A stretch of 64,000 bases of DNA, taken from contig CM041202.1 of NCBI GenBank assembly GCA_023078555.1, forward strand, positions 5,628,522 through 5,692,521. Direction: 5' to 3'. This stretch comes from Ulva prolifera (taxonomy: Eukaryota > Chlorophyta > Ulvophyceae > Ulvales > Ulvaceae). Both the position numbers and the translations under genes were made by a program. Positions 22,997 through 35,800 of the stretch are shown one piece after another. The notes under the pieces were generated by a model. The model was not told the DNA's origin, did not search any database, and was given only the letters and a program-made list of their open reading frames with translations. Each line of letters starts with the position of its first letter. Position 1 is the first letter of the stretch.

Positions 22997-25900
22997 ATGT
23001 TGATGCGTAACATGTTGGAGCGCATAGACGATCACTGTGCTCACGGCAAGCTGGGCTTTGTTGGCAGCGCACCAGAACAGAAACACGACCGTCGAAAGAC
23101 TGCAAGAACAAGTGAAGAACGGCTAGATAGAACAAGGGAGCGCAACCGGAACGCTCAGAGGCGATATAGGGAAAGGCAAAAGGTACGCAGCCCTCTTGCA
23201 GCATCGCCGTTGTCGCGGATGTACTAATCGCTTTGCAAGTCAGCAGTGTACTTGATCACGAACGTCTAAAGATTCGTAGCTTGATGTAAGCTTGACGAAA
23301 CTGCGTCCCAGGCAGTTCGCCTACTTTTGATTCACGCCACCCATGATAGCGGCAAGTGTGACAAGGACAAACGCGACGAGGCAGGTAGATGGCAACAAGT
23401 GCACCCAAATCGCAGGCGTTGTACAGACCACCCACCATATGCATTGTCCTGACTGTGGCTTTGCACTTCTTCATGATAGCCAATGACGTCGTAGACACAC
23501 GAGACCTGCTGATGCAGAAAGAACAAGACAGCCTGGAGCAGCAAATTCACCACCTCAAACAGCGCAAGGCCAAAGCAGCAGCCGCTCGGGATCAGCTACA
23601 GAGGCAACGGCACACACTGCTCGGCCGTATGATGTCCCCATCGTTGCGTCACAGCCCTGCCTCTCCAGCATGTGCCCCCAAAGCCAAGCCTTGCCCACTC
23701 ACTCACCCACCTGCAGCAGCAACGATGTCTGCCCCAGCCCCCCACACCGCAAGTGCAGCAGCATCTCGCTCCACTCATCACACCGCCCTCGTCCGGTCCC
23801 GCCACACCAGCGCAGACCTGTACACCCGCCGCCCCCTCCTGCCTCCCGCAGTCTCCTCCTTCCGCCACTGCGCCGCCATCTCCTACGACGACTTCCTTGA
23901 AGCCTCCGGAAGCTCCTCCTGCATCATTGACCTTTCGTGCATGGGCTTCGTGGACGTCATGCAGTCCGCACAGACGGCGATCGCGCAAAAGCTCGACTGC
24001 AGCCAGGCGGACATCTGCTGGGTTGTACAAACGCATTTTGAAGTCGCCCCGGGCGTGCCGCTGTCTTACACTTCTTGCCTCAGCACCCCAGAGTGTGTCG
24101 CGTCCCTGGTCCTCAACAACGTCTTTGCCCAGCTGGAGGCGGCAGTGCTGTCTGCGAACAACGAGGCAGATGCCCTCGGGCGCTTCCCCAAGATTTGCCG
24201 CGTGCTCACACCAGACACGACCAAGTCCGCGAGCTCCACAGAGGAGCTGGAGACGAGTTGCAAGCGCACGTGCGTAGAGACGTTGCATGCGCGCAACAGC
24301 TCAGCTGCTTCTGCGGGAACAGCTGGTGGCAGCCACATGCATGAGGACCATGCAAGCGGCCTTGCTGATGGCCCACGCGCAAGTTCGTTTGACGGACTGG
24401 GTTTTGCCATTGAATCTGGGGGGCTTGAAGAGATGGCTCCATCATGCATGCTGGAGCTCGATGAGTGGCTTGAGGACACCGCGGCTGGTGACGCCGCCAC
24501 GTGTGGAGGCATCGCATGCAGCGGCGGCAGTGATGCATGTCCTGATGCGGCGGGTGGGCCGGGTGAGGGAGACGACAGAACGGTGTGCCCTGCGGAGCCG
24601 CTGTTTGTCCGCTGCGGGCTGGAAGGTGTGGCTGATGGGCGCACGGCGGTCCGGGCTGTGATGCAGCAGGTCGTGCGCAGCATAGCACAGCACAGCGCAG
24701 CGGACGCGGCAACGGTTGCTGAGATCGTGCGAGCTACCGGAGACACTGCCGCGGAGGTCGTGGAACAGTTCGAAGCGGCAATCGTGCCCGGCACCGCGGC
24801 GGGCACGGTGGAAGGGGCAGATGGGAGGTCAGGCAGTGCTGAGGCTGCTGCGTGTGCTGCGCATGCTGCGGCGCCGAGCAACGGCTGCAGTGCGGGCAAG
24901 CACGAGTGCGAGGTTGCGGGTGAGAGTGCTCACGCAGCTGCGCCGTCGGTATCGGATGGGGGCCGGGGGAGCGGGGTGGCTGGGTTTGATGTCGGGGAGT
25001 GTGAGCGGCAGTGTTGCGTAGACGGCAAGGAGGCCATGGCTGCGAGGAACAGCAGGGCTTCGTGGCAAGAGGGCAATGTAGCTTCAATGGCAGGAGGAGA
25101 CAGTCGGGGCGATGGTCAAGGGCGGGGGAGTTTCAGCGGCAGTGATGATGCAGAGGATGCTGTGTTAGCCGTGTACCACGAGACTTTGACGAGGACGCTG
25201 TGTGCCGTGCTGCGTGTCGTGAGCGGTGTGTGCTATGAGGCCAGCGAAGAGTGGCGGACTGGGAAGATGCCGGTGCGGCCGCCTTGCTGCCACAACCTGC
25301 CTTGCCTTCAATATACTCTGACATCGACAACAGAGTGGGGGGTTTGAGAGACGCCGGGTGGCCGTCATGACGCGTCACGCTCTGTCTGCGGGGACCTTGT
25401 ACGTGCATTGGGTCTGTGCGCCAGGAGCGACACCCAGAAAATATCAGCTGTTGCGCATGATCGGTGTTTCCATTGATGCCGATGACTCGCTACCTTCATG
25501 TGTCACACGGCGGCCCTCACCCAGCGCCACCTGCCGTTCCCCGCGTGAGCAGTGCTTCCGGCTTGCAGGCGGCGCAGGCGCCTCTGCCCGCGGCTGCGGC
25601 TGAGGGGCGCCGGCAGGAGCAGGTGCATCGCGCGCTGACGGAAGTCTGCGCCGCGCATACCCTGACGATGCGGGATGCGGGCCGGGTGCTACGCAGCATG
25701 GCGGTGAACCAGATCTCAGCCACCCGGAAGCACTTTGAGGTGTGCACCCTGGCATGATCTTGCCGCCACACCAAACATAGGACATCACCAGGTTGGAAGG
25801 GCAACGGGACGACATGATGCTCGACTGTGCGCACAGGCAAGTCAGCGTGGTGTGTCTGGGCATTTGCAGATGCGCAACTGGTGCATGCGATGTTGGGTGT

Positions 25901-26668
25901 TATATAATCATAGATCTACGTACACACATGACTGCTGTGAGCGCCAGGGCAGCGCAATGCGTGCAGGTGGAGAACGCCCACATCCAGTACTACCGGCAGC
26001 TGGCCCTGTCGGCGGAGCAGCGCGCCCAGATGGCCGCGTGGTGGCACTCCTGGCTCGGACACAAGGGCACCCTTGACGCCTCGGCCGCTGCCGCTCGCCG
26101 CGCGCTGGACTCGCTCCCGGACACCTTGCCCGTCCCAAAAGGCCACCTAAGCCACATATGCCTGGTCGCAGACGGGGCAGCGCCGCCACGCACGTGTGCC
26201 ACATGCGCCGAGGCCTCGCGGTGTGCGTCGCCTGCACCGTGCGGTTGCTCAAACAACATGCATGAACGGCATGCATGTAGCACCGCAAAGGGGATCTGTA
26301 GCGGGCCTGTCGATTTATTCATTGGAAGTGGCTGCGGAGGCTGTGGCGGGCCGGTCGACGAGGTGAGTGGCGTGCCACTGGGGGGTGATGCTGGAGGCAT
26401 GTGCCGTGCTGCGGAGGCGGTGCGGCTGCTGCTGGGCATGCAGGATGCGGACGGGGCGTTGTCGGTGTCCGCGCTGCCGATGCATGAGCAGCCGGGGGTG
26501 CTGCTGGATGCAGAGCAGCTGGCGTGGATGTGCCGTAAGAACCTCATGCATGGGTGCCCCGTGATTGACAACGCCGTGCTGTGCCAGCTGGCGGCGACGC
26601 AGCTGCGGCGGCAGGAGCTGTACCGCTGGCCGGCCGTGCTGAGCGTGCCACTGCCGCAGCGCATGTGA
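22997..26668 (+). CDS. bZIP-like transcription factor, array copy 4
   Basis: The model has four phase-0 exons: 22997-23182, 23518-25272, 25569-25739 and 25967-26668, about 937 residues. The basic region (about residues 44-62) is RTRERNRNAQRRYRERQK. A coiled coil follows at about 63-100 (EQDSLEQQIHHLKQRKAKA). The unrecognised module is at about 157-265 (RHTSADLYTRRP, HCAAISYDDFLEASGSSS, APGVPLSYTSCLSTPECV). The block LFVRCGLEGVADGRTAVRAV is at about 420-485 and YHETLTRTLCAVLRVVSGVC at about 614-635. The 171-bp exon encodes residues 648-704. The last exon has EQRAQMAAWWHSWLGHKGTL and the Cys/His patch RTCATC, MHERHAC, CGGCGG. The start could also be the ATG at 23012, which aligns better with copy 3. 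A 33-nt poly-G tract begins 24 bp after the stop codon. Confidence 0.8.
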
Positions 26669-26691
26669 CCGCACAGCGTGTGCTTCTTGCT

Positions 26692-26724
<33 letters not shown>
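26692..26724. repeat. Poly-G tract, 33 nt
   Basis: An unbroken run of 33 G follows the stop codon of array copy 4 on the coding strand. It could form a G-quadruplex in DNA or in the 3' untranslated RNA. Confidence 0.95.
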
Positions 26725-26725
<1 letters not shown>

Positions 26726-27572
26726 TTCGGGACCTCAGATGCTGAGCTGCTGGGCTGGGCTGACACCACAGCAGGCACAGCATGTATGCGCACAGTGCGC
26801 TCTGGCCAGGCTGTTTCTATCAATCAGGAGATAGCCATTGCAGGTGTCCACATGTGGCCTGCCCCATGTCGCCCACGATGGATCGCCGTTCCTTTTCAGA
26901 GCGCGCCCTGATCACTTTTCGCTTCAGCGTCACCGTGCTCTGGATTTTATACATTGTTTGTTGTGTACTATCTTGAAGAACTGTTGTTGCCACACCTATA
27001 CACTAGTCCGTGTTGCTGTCCAGAGCGGCTAGCTATATCGCTGGCGCACATGCATGTGGTGGAGTCTGGCGCCCGCGGCTCAGTGAAAAGTTATCGCTTC
27101 GAATAGCTGAGACAAATCCAGCACAGGAGATTTTTGTGAGGAATATCCAGCTCCCTGTGAGAGGAAATCACTGAGTATCAGGCAAGCTGCCCGAGCGCCG
27201 TGCCATCGACACGAGGCCCCGCATGTTGATAGGTGTGTGCGTACGTACATCAGTGCACACCTGTGGTATCTCGCGATGTTTTGTATGTGAAGCTCTCATT
27301 AGCCTGCAACAACTTTCTCTGGCAGACCTTGAGTTCGGTACTCAAGACTAACGGCTTCCTGGCGTGTTGTTTGCTGCGTCAATTATTATTCCTCCTCAAT
27401 TACACATTGCGCCTCGATGCGCTCAAAGCTGCAAATGCTGCAGTACATTCATCACTTGACGTAGCGTTATATACATCCAAGGTAGCTGTATCTTCTCCAG
27501 ATTGAGTGCCAATCTGAACTGCCCTTGTCGGGGAGGCGTTCGGCTCGGCCATACAATTTCGAACTGACCGGC
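26725..27572. other. Intergenic DNA before the diverged family member
   Basis: No gene is supported. The sequence is more AT-rich than the array spacers and shares no obvious segment with them. It presumably holds the promoter of the gene that starts at 27573. Confidence 0.5.
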
Positions 27573-30500
27573 ATGGAAGTGCCCCTCCCGCCAAGCCCAG
27601 AAGCGCTAATGGGCATGGGATTTGAATATGATGATCGCGACGAGCTGTCCCTGCTGATAGGCGACCTTGGAGTTTTCGACGAGGACGTGCTTCAGCATGC
27701 GATGGAGTGCGATGTTGCCAGTGGAGAATATACCACAGGCCGAATGGGCGGATCAAGAGTTGAGTCAACACACTGCAATCGAAAGCCTATCCCACAGAGT
27801 GTTGCGGAGAAACGCGTTGAGCGGACCAGGGAACGGAACAGGCGAGCGCAGGCGAGATATCGCCAGAAGATGAAGGTGGGTCGTCCTCGAGCAATTCTGT
27901 GATCACATGAGTCAAACATCTCACCACTGCTATTACTTTCTCCCTGACATGGCATGAGCGCCTTACCAGAGCTGAAACTGCTGGACTGATTTGGCACTGT
28001 ATGCGACCTGGTCGCTGAGGACGGTGCTGGGGAGGCATGCTGACAGCCCTTCCCATCCATAGTTTTCTTGGTAACGGTTATCAATTTTGTGTTATCAACA
28101 TGTCACGTCCGGGCGATGCGATGCAGGATCAGTGCGCCTCGCTAGAGCTCCAAGTGCAGGAGCTACAGGCTCGTGTCAATGCTTCACGCGACAAGCGAGC
28201 CAGCCTTCGGCATGCGCATTATGAACAATTCACTCGCCTCTCTGACGCAAAGGACACGCTTTCAGGCATTACCGTGCAGGAGCATGGTCCTCAGCTGGCT
28301 CACTCTGAAGGCTCGCCTGCATCTCCTCTAGCAACGTCCCGACCAAGCCTGCACAATGCAATCAGGCTACAAACTAAGCACGACAGCTCGTCAATGGTGC
28401 TGCACAACACCATGATCAGATCATCTGCTCGCAGAGGTCTATGCACCGACCCCGATACCCCACCAGCACCAATCCACACCTTCACCCACATGGCTGGCCT
28501 TTCATACGAACTTGTACGACGAGTTGCAAGCAACATCCTCGAAGATTCACTCACATGCCAGAGCTCTCGGAGTGTGATCGAGCAGTGCAAGCAAGAGGCA
28601 GCAGAAGGCTTGGGCTGTTCAGCATCCCACGTCTGCTGGTTTCTTATGACGTACCTCCAGGCAGCCCCCGGGGCACCTCTGTCCTTCAGCTCCTCACTGA
28701 GCTCTCCAGAGTGTGTATCATCTTTCGTGCTATCGTTCATGTGCAGCGGCCTCGAGTTTGGCATGGTCACCGCTGCGTTGGATGCACATGGTGCGTTACC
28801 TACCTCTGCGATGAGTACCCCAGTCCCAGAGATCTCAGCTATGTGATTACATATGGCCACTTTGCTATCCGCAAATGAGGGTTTGACCAGCAGAATGTTG
28901 CTGCATGCGATCGTCCTTCACATGCATGCGTGCAGGATTTCCTCCTCCAGTTTCTGCAGCAATGTTACTGAAGAGTGAGTGGATGCAGACAAGCACCGCA
29001 AACTATTCGCCGCTCACCTGCACAGTTGCGGCAGCGATGCAGCAGCACTCCACTCCGCAGAATTTATTCAATCATCTATCCGCACTGCTGAACAGGTTGC
29101 ATGTGCGGAGCTGCTGCTGAGAAGCTCAGCAGTGTGCATGTACGCAGATTCAGACTCAGTGTACGAGGCAGCGGCTGACGAGCACGACCCAAAACGCGTC
29201 CGCATCTGCTCCGCTTCCTCCGGTGCCTCCCCGTCCGGCTCCCCTTGCGCCCAAGACCTCCATCACCCCTCAGCCGCAACGGCCGACTCCATGCGTTGTG
29301 ACAGCCCAGCCACCCCCTCTCACCCCCCACCCACCTCCCCATCAGGCTGCTGCGCGCCGGCATGCGCGCCGTGCCATGGCAGCAATGAGGGTGGACACGC
29401 ATGGTCCGGATGCGTGCGCAGCGGCGTCAACGGCACCGCGTGCGCGCGCTCCGCGGCCGCGGCCGTGCTGCGTGCTGCGGTGGAACCATACGCTGGCGTG
29501 CTGCCACCTGGAGTGCTGCGACGGCTACTGCATGCGACAGCGCGGCAGTCGCGCGCGACTGTCGCCTCCCCCCCGGGCTCGGAAGACCCGGCGGCTGGGG
29601 GGTGGCTGGATAGCGGCTGCGGCGGACCCGCGGATGCGCGGGACGCAGGCGGGGGGCGGAGCGGGGATGCGGACGCAGAGCGCTACCACGCCGGAGTGAC
29701 GGACGCCATCCACGCGGTCATGAACATCATCGCAGATGCCGCGGAGGCCGTGCTGCTGCAGCTGCCCGCCCTGGTGCGCCACCACAGCACACGCCGGGAG
29801 GAGCATGTGCCATGCATGCGGCGGTACAGCAGGCGCAGTCGACGGCATCGGCAGCGTCTAGGCGGACAGGGCTGTGCATGCATGAGGCATGCCGGTGCCT
29901 GTGCACCCACAAGCACAGCACCTGCGGATACATCACCAACCGTCATCAGTGCCGGCCGGCCAAAACAGATTTGGCAGAGTAGGAGCATGCTTTCCTGCTC
30001 CGCAAAGGGCAGCTTCATCACGCAAAGGGCAGCTTCAACACTGCCCATTCCACTGAAAATGCATGCTTTCGGCCTTCCCACTGAAAATGTGTATATACAC
30101 GAGTAGAGCTTCATCGAGCTGAGGGCGGCGGGGGGTGCAGGAGGAGCGCGGCAGAGGGCGGGCGGCGCCGGCGCGGCAGTGGCTGCTTGACCGGAGCTGC
30201 ACCATCATGGCCTCCGTCGGCCTCGGCTACATGGAGACCTTCCGCGCGGCCCCCCGCATCATCCGCCGGCTCGCGTTCCAGGGCGTCGTGACGCTCATCT
30301 CGTTCTATGAGGTCCGCTCTGACCGCCTCGTAGGAGCAGGGGCGGCGGAGTGTTCCAGAAGGCCGCCGCGTCCCCTCACTGCGTAGTTCCGAGCTGCTGG
30401 AGATTACTTGCCCTGTTGTTCTGTTCGTGAATTCTAGTCATTACGATGTGGCTAAGTTAGCCCACGACTGCATAGTTTACGAGTAGCCCCAATTTACACA

Positions 30501-31267
30501 CCATATGTGGTCCCGTTAACTCAGAGTTGTCAATGTGCAATAGGATACGGCTCAGTAAATTTAGACTTACTTTACTTTACCATTGCTTACTACTGATGCA
30601 ACACTTCATTCTTGGGAATGCGTTGTACAGGAGTGGTGCGAAGTTTGCATTGACTAGATGGGAGGGGCACGTGGTTCGCGCCGGCGTGCCTCTGCTCCGC
30701 ATGATCAGATCCCCGGCATCGCTGCAGGTCGAGAACATGCACGCAATGCTGTACCGCAGCCTCCACATGACCTCCCGCCAGCGCGGCAGGATGGCCGCGT
30801 ACTGGAGCGTCTGGGAGCGGCGGAAGCGCGAGCTCGACGCCACCATGCATGCTGCCCGCGCCGCGCTGCGAGAGCTCTCCACAGGGGAGGTCCCACTCGG
30901 CCTCCTCGCATGCATCTCCACCGCCGCCACGGCGGGCTCCGGGGGGGCATACGCGGTGGCCGGGGGGGCGGCGGCCGCCGCCGGCGGGGTGCAGCTGCTG
31001 GGAAGCTGCGCGCCGGCGGCGGTGGCGGCGCGGGACGCGCTCGAGGCTCTGTGGGCGGCCCACGTGGCGGATGCGGACCTATATGCCGACACGATCGACC
31101 TGCAGATGCAGCCCGCGCTCATCCTCGGGCTCGACCAGGTGGCGCGGGTGTTCTCGGTGCACCTCATGCATGACGCCGCGCCGGTGGACTTCATGGCACT
31201 GTGCCAGATGGCGAAGGCGCAGGAGCACCGTGAGAAGATGTTCCAGCGGCGGCCGCGGGAGCAGTGA
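27573..31267 (+). CDS. Diverged bZIP-family member
   Basis: The model has five exons: 27573-27875, 28127-28790, 28989-29773, 30141-30311 and 30728-31267, about 820 residues, with intron phases 0, 1, 0, 0. The N-terminus is acidic. Its basic region is RTRERNRRAQARYRQKMK, and a coiled coil follows (CASLELQVQELQARVNAS). The family module is recognisable (LGCSASHVCWFLMTYLQ, PGAPLSFSSSLSSPECVSSF), as is VTDAIHAVMNIIADAAEA. The fourth exon is exactly 171 bp, like exon 3 of the array copies. The last exon starts VENMHAMLYRSLHMTSRQRG and keeps WSVWERRKREL, but lacks the Cys/His patch. It has an intron at 28791-28988, right after the module, where the array copies have continuous exon 2. The start is the ATG at 27573. 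It probably represents the older member from which, or beside which, the array arose. Confidence 0.75.
30509..30580 (+). repeat. Dispersed repeat R1, copy 1
   Basis: The sequence GGTCCCGTTAACTC...TAGGATACGGCTCAGTAA recurs at 43249-43330 and, inverted, at 38781-38850. This copy lies in the last intron of the diverged bZIP-family gene. No coding capacity or clear terminal repeats are seen. Confidence 0.8.
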
Positions 31268-32852
31268 GCGCTGAGGGGCTGCTTGAATGGGGCCTTGCAA
31301 TTGAGGATCGGGTATACGGAGCACTGGCGTCGCTGGTATTGACGCATGCTCTTGAGCACGGGTGTGTCTGGTGGGAGTGGCTGGACTGGCTGCAATGATT
31401 GACATTTCCGGAGCAGCGCCGCCGTGAGATTCGTGAGGGGCCCGCCAGCTCTCAGGAGTACATCTGCACAGCAGTGTTGGGTCGCGGTGCAGCATTTCCA
31501 GGGCTGCCATCCAGAAATTAGAGCTGAATATTCTGAATTGCTCCATATGAGCGGGCCCGACGACCCAACACTGCTGCACAGAAGTGCGATGGGGCCTTGC
31601 TGGGAGCAGCGGCCGTGAATGCCCGCCCGTACTCCTTGTCTCTGCGATTGCGGGATGTGCGCGCATGTGCGGTGCCCGCTCATGTGAATATGTGCGACAG
31701 TGTTGCCCCCCCTCCGAGTCGGATCGGAGGGGCAGCTGCGGCCGCTGCGGTCGGTGCGGATAACACCATGTGGACAATTTGCAATAAGCGATCCGCGGCA
31801 GACGGATGCTGGATAGAGACTGGCCTGCTGTTTGCCCATGGCGGCCTTTGTGGGATGGGCGGTGGCAGGCATGGGCTACAGGTGGTTCTGGAGGCATGTT
31901 GTGTGATTTGGTGTTGGGACATGCCGTGCTTTGCTGCCGTTGCAACGCGTTGGTTGAGGCAGCTGTCCCATTATACTTCCTATACGAGCGACTTCCGAAA
32001 AGAAGGCTGTGTCGAGCCTGTGTGCATATGGTTTGGTTTGCTGGCACTATTTTGTCCAGGTGCTCTTTGCGGTGGTTTCCGATTGTTTGCACTGCTAGGG
32101 AGACTGTACATCACACTTCGTAATAGCCATTCCGAGTCCGCCGGTGGCATTTCCATGAACCTTGTAATGGATCCCGGGATGACCGAGATGTGATGACTCC
32201 GGCTACAGTGTTGATCCAATCATTGAGAAAGGGCGTTTGCAGAGGCATGTCTGGTATGCAAGGCATGCACAAGCAAGCTCTCCGTATGCCAGTCACTGCC
32301 GCATTCGAGGAATTGTTGAAAGTCTTATAAAGGTGATGTGAGTACGCGCTGCTTGCAAGAATGTCAAGGAGAATGTCAAGGACAACACACCTGGCACAGT
32401 CTCGCAGGTGTTCACCACCGATGATTAAAAAGATCGACACTCCAATCGCGTCAGGCACAGCGCTGTGTAAGGCAACATCCGTTTCGCTACACACCAGGCG
32501 CCCGATGAAAGATCCATACCACTCGGTCTCACCAGCCCAGGTTCTTCAGGCGGAAGCATCTTGCGTGCATACGCTGCAATGAGCACCAACACCACGCCAG
32601 CCCGCGCCCAGGTGTCGGTTGCGCAGATGGCCCCTGCAAGACAGCAAAGCAGCCGTCCCTAACGTTTTTGTAGGTTGATTTGGCATAAGCGACAGCCGAG
32701 TGGGATATTCATCTGAAGAATTTCATACTGCACGTTGCTGCACACCCACGCCGTTGCGCAGGCGTTGGGACGATGTAAGGTGCACAGCGCGCGATTCTTC
32801 TCGTGGCTGCTAAATTGATGCTTTCAGTCTCATATGTATTTATTTTCTCGTG
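31268..32852. other. Intergenic DNA between the diverged bZIP gene and the channel gene
   Basis: No gene is supported on either strand; long minus-strand frames across 30577-32092 are mirror frames of the gene to the left and of spacer DNA. A MITE at 31472-31573 is listed separately. Confidence 0.5.
31472..31573. mobile_element. hAT-like MITE, 102 bp
   Basis: The terminal inverted repeats are CAGTGTTGGGTCG and CGACCCAACACTG. An 8-bp target-site duplication, CTGCACAG, flanks the element on both sides (31464-31471 and 31574-31581). The 8-bp duplication and CAGTG...CACTG ends are typical of hAT transposons. It is non-coding and too short to be autonomous. Related copies lie in both carbonic anhydrase genes. 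Confidence 0.85.
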
Positions 32853-35800
32853 ATGATGGCTTCTCAACCTCGTCTTTCTGTATTGGACAAACTTCTCAAC
32901 AGCACTGGCTTCGCAACAATAGGCAGAGCTGTGCGCGACAGCATCGTAGCTTTTGGGACTACAGAAGAGACTCTTCAGGACAAATTTACTGTGTTCGAAT
33001 ATCGACATGTCCATCGCGATGATTGGGCGAATTTCCGTGCTGATGCAGCCAGACGGTGCGCTCGCATGTCCTCACTCGAGATGATGATCGCATCACATGC
33101 TGGGACAGGTAGCGAATTTACAGGTTCACATGGCTGAAAAATAAGGTCTGGCCTGCTGCTCCTGCCGAGAGTGATGCGGCATCATCGTCCCTCGAGGACT
33201 TTCCACGGTCCTCTCGGAAAGAGCCAGAGCTCAGACTTCGTACATATCCATATATGTTCTTTCCGCTCGCCCCGTTCAAAGTACTGTGGGACTATGCAAT
33301 CATACTGCTAGTGGCTTACAACGCAGTCGAGCTACCCTTTGCAATTGCATTTGACTATGAACCATGTGATGTGCGCTTTTACTACATCGCCCGCACGCAA
33401 ATGTTCCTGCTTTTCATTTCTGAAATTGATAGAAGCCTTTTGCATACCGTTCTAACCTTGGTTTTCACGGGAGTCCATGCCACGAAAAGAGCAGCACACA
33501 GCAGTGCTCATGCCACCCATAACCCACCTCGAACATAGCTTGCACTGCATGTGTTCCTGTCTGACAGGATGATGGTTGGCTACATGTTGCACGCTTTCGA
33601 AGCGTCATCATAACCCATGGCCCCGAGCTGTTGCCTGGAAAAGTTGAGCAGTGTGCAAGAGCTCTGCGGTTATTCGATTCAGGCGAATCCAGCCGATGGC
33701 GAACGGCAGAAAATGTGCTCCAGCGGCGAATGGTCACCCACGATGATTTTCATTGATGTCATGTTTTGGCTTGACATCGCCCTGAGCTTCCGGACCGGGT
33801 TCATCGATTCCAGGCAAGTCATCCACATGCAGCCCAAGGTTGCTGCACTGCGCTATGCACGTTCCTGGCTTCTCATTGACATTGTCAGCAGCTTTCCATT
33901 CGAAGCGATTGTCCTTGGTACGGTCTGCGAGCTCGTCTGGCTGTTTCGCATGGGCCATGGCCGGCCTTGTTTGGTCTCAAGGGCAACCATGTCGCGGTGT
34001 ACACAAGTTCCACTCATTGTATTGCGGCGTCAGCTGTTGCGGTGGTGCAGTGATGAGGCTGTGAGCTGTGTGCAGCGCTGTCCACACAAGGAGCCTCAGC
34101 AACGTTCTCCATAGCTCGCCTGTTCAAGCTGCCGAGGCTGATGCGCACAGCCCGCATCATCAAGAACTTCCACAAGCTCTCAAAAACGACCGCCTTCCAG
34201 CTGGCATACCTCCTGTTCAGCACCTTCACTCTCGCCCACTGGGCCGCCTGTGGCTTTTTCTTTCTTGCCAGATGGGAGGTACGCCCTTGCCCGTGCCCAT
34301 GCTGCTATGCTGCCCAGGCCTGCTCAGTACGCAGGGCCCACAGACAGCGCGCCCCACCCTTGCCATTCTTGCCAGGTTGGACGTTCTCAGCACAATCATG
34401 GTGCCGCCTCATTGCGTCGAGGCGTGCAGAGCTAGCTTGTCGTCCATTTGCTGCAGCTCCAGGCCTACTCGTAGGGAGCGTCGGTGCGACCCGTACAGTG
34501 CTGCAGATTGATAACATTGGCGCGAACGAGTTCACCGGCGGCGTCACTTGGATCGAGGTCCCCGTGGGCTCGAACAACCCTCCCCGAGGCTACATCGATT
34601 CTGACGCGAGCACCAGGTGGGCCGCTGCAAGCGCCTCTTGCAGCCATGGCGTCGAGGGATCATCGCATGGCTGGACTTCGCAGTGAAAGGTTCTTGCGTT
34701 CCGTGTTGTAGCGATTCGTGGTGTTGCCAGGTGACACATGCAAGTCGTCATCCGCAGAAGAATGCTGTTGGATGCTGAGGTTATAACATGTGAATGCGCA
34801 GACCATTCGAGGCAACCGCAGTGCGTGGATGCTTTGGATCCCGTGTATCCCAGCATCCATGCGTTGTGAACCCCAGCCCTCGGCATGCGTCTCGTCCGCT
34901 ACTGCGGCCTCAGCGCACCGCCGTCGCGGACAGGTGGCGTGGATCGTGGCCTGGACAATGAAGCACTGTCCCCGTTGGATGCAACCGGGCACATGGCTGC
35001 TGCTGGGATCCCTGGGTTTGTGCGCTGGGTTTGCGCGTGGCGGCGGGGCAGTTCAGCAGCTGGGATCCCTGCATGCAGCCGGCTGGCGCTTCCATGCGCC
35101 GTGGCGGCTCCGCAGCCCCTCTGCTTGCCCAAAGTCTCTAGCGGAGACGCGGCCGCGTGTGTTGCAGGTATGCGGCGTCGCTGTACTGGGCGGTGACCAC
35201 GATGTCGACCACTGGCTATGGCGACATCCTGCCGATGACGAACCTGGAGCGCTCATACGCGCTCATCGTGATGCTCATCGGCGTCGTCGTCTCCGCGCTC
35301 GTCTTCGGGGTGCTTGGCCAGATTATCACAGACGCCTTTGACAGCCTCGCCACCGGCGCGCAGTCCCAGAACCAGGTGTGTGCTTCTCGGGAGGTGTGCC
35401 TGAGCTTCTCGGGAGGCCGGGTGGTGGAGGCCGCAACATGTGTGTAGTTTCAAGTGCGATGGTATCTGCAACAGGCGGATCGCGGTGTTTGCAGTAGTTC
35501 CTGCTTGCCGGCTGTGTTCTTGGGTGCTACTGTCTGACGGAGCGGTGGAGCGTTGGGTGTTTCATTGCAGTGTGAATGTGATGTTGGCCCAGGCATCACA
35601 TGATGCGGACTGCGCCTGCAAAGCCGTGCCCACGAGTATGAAGGAAGCAGTGCCCGTAAAGAAGTCTTGGGCAACACCATCGCAGCATCAATGCATCTGC
35701 ACACCGCCATCAAGTGGACGCATATACGTGACCTTCCTTCTCCCCCCGTCGTCTTCAGTGCCCACACCGTGTGGCTGTTTGGGGGCCTTGTCTGCTTGCG

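Noticed and set aside
30577-32092. Long minus-strand open frames of 431 and 337 codons
   Set aside because: They are mirror frames of the last exon of the diverged bZIP-family gene running into spacer DNA; the plus strand has the conserved protein.
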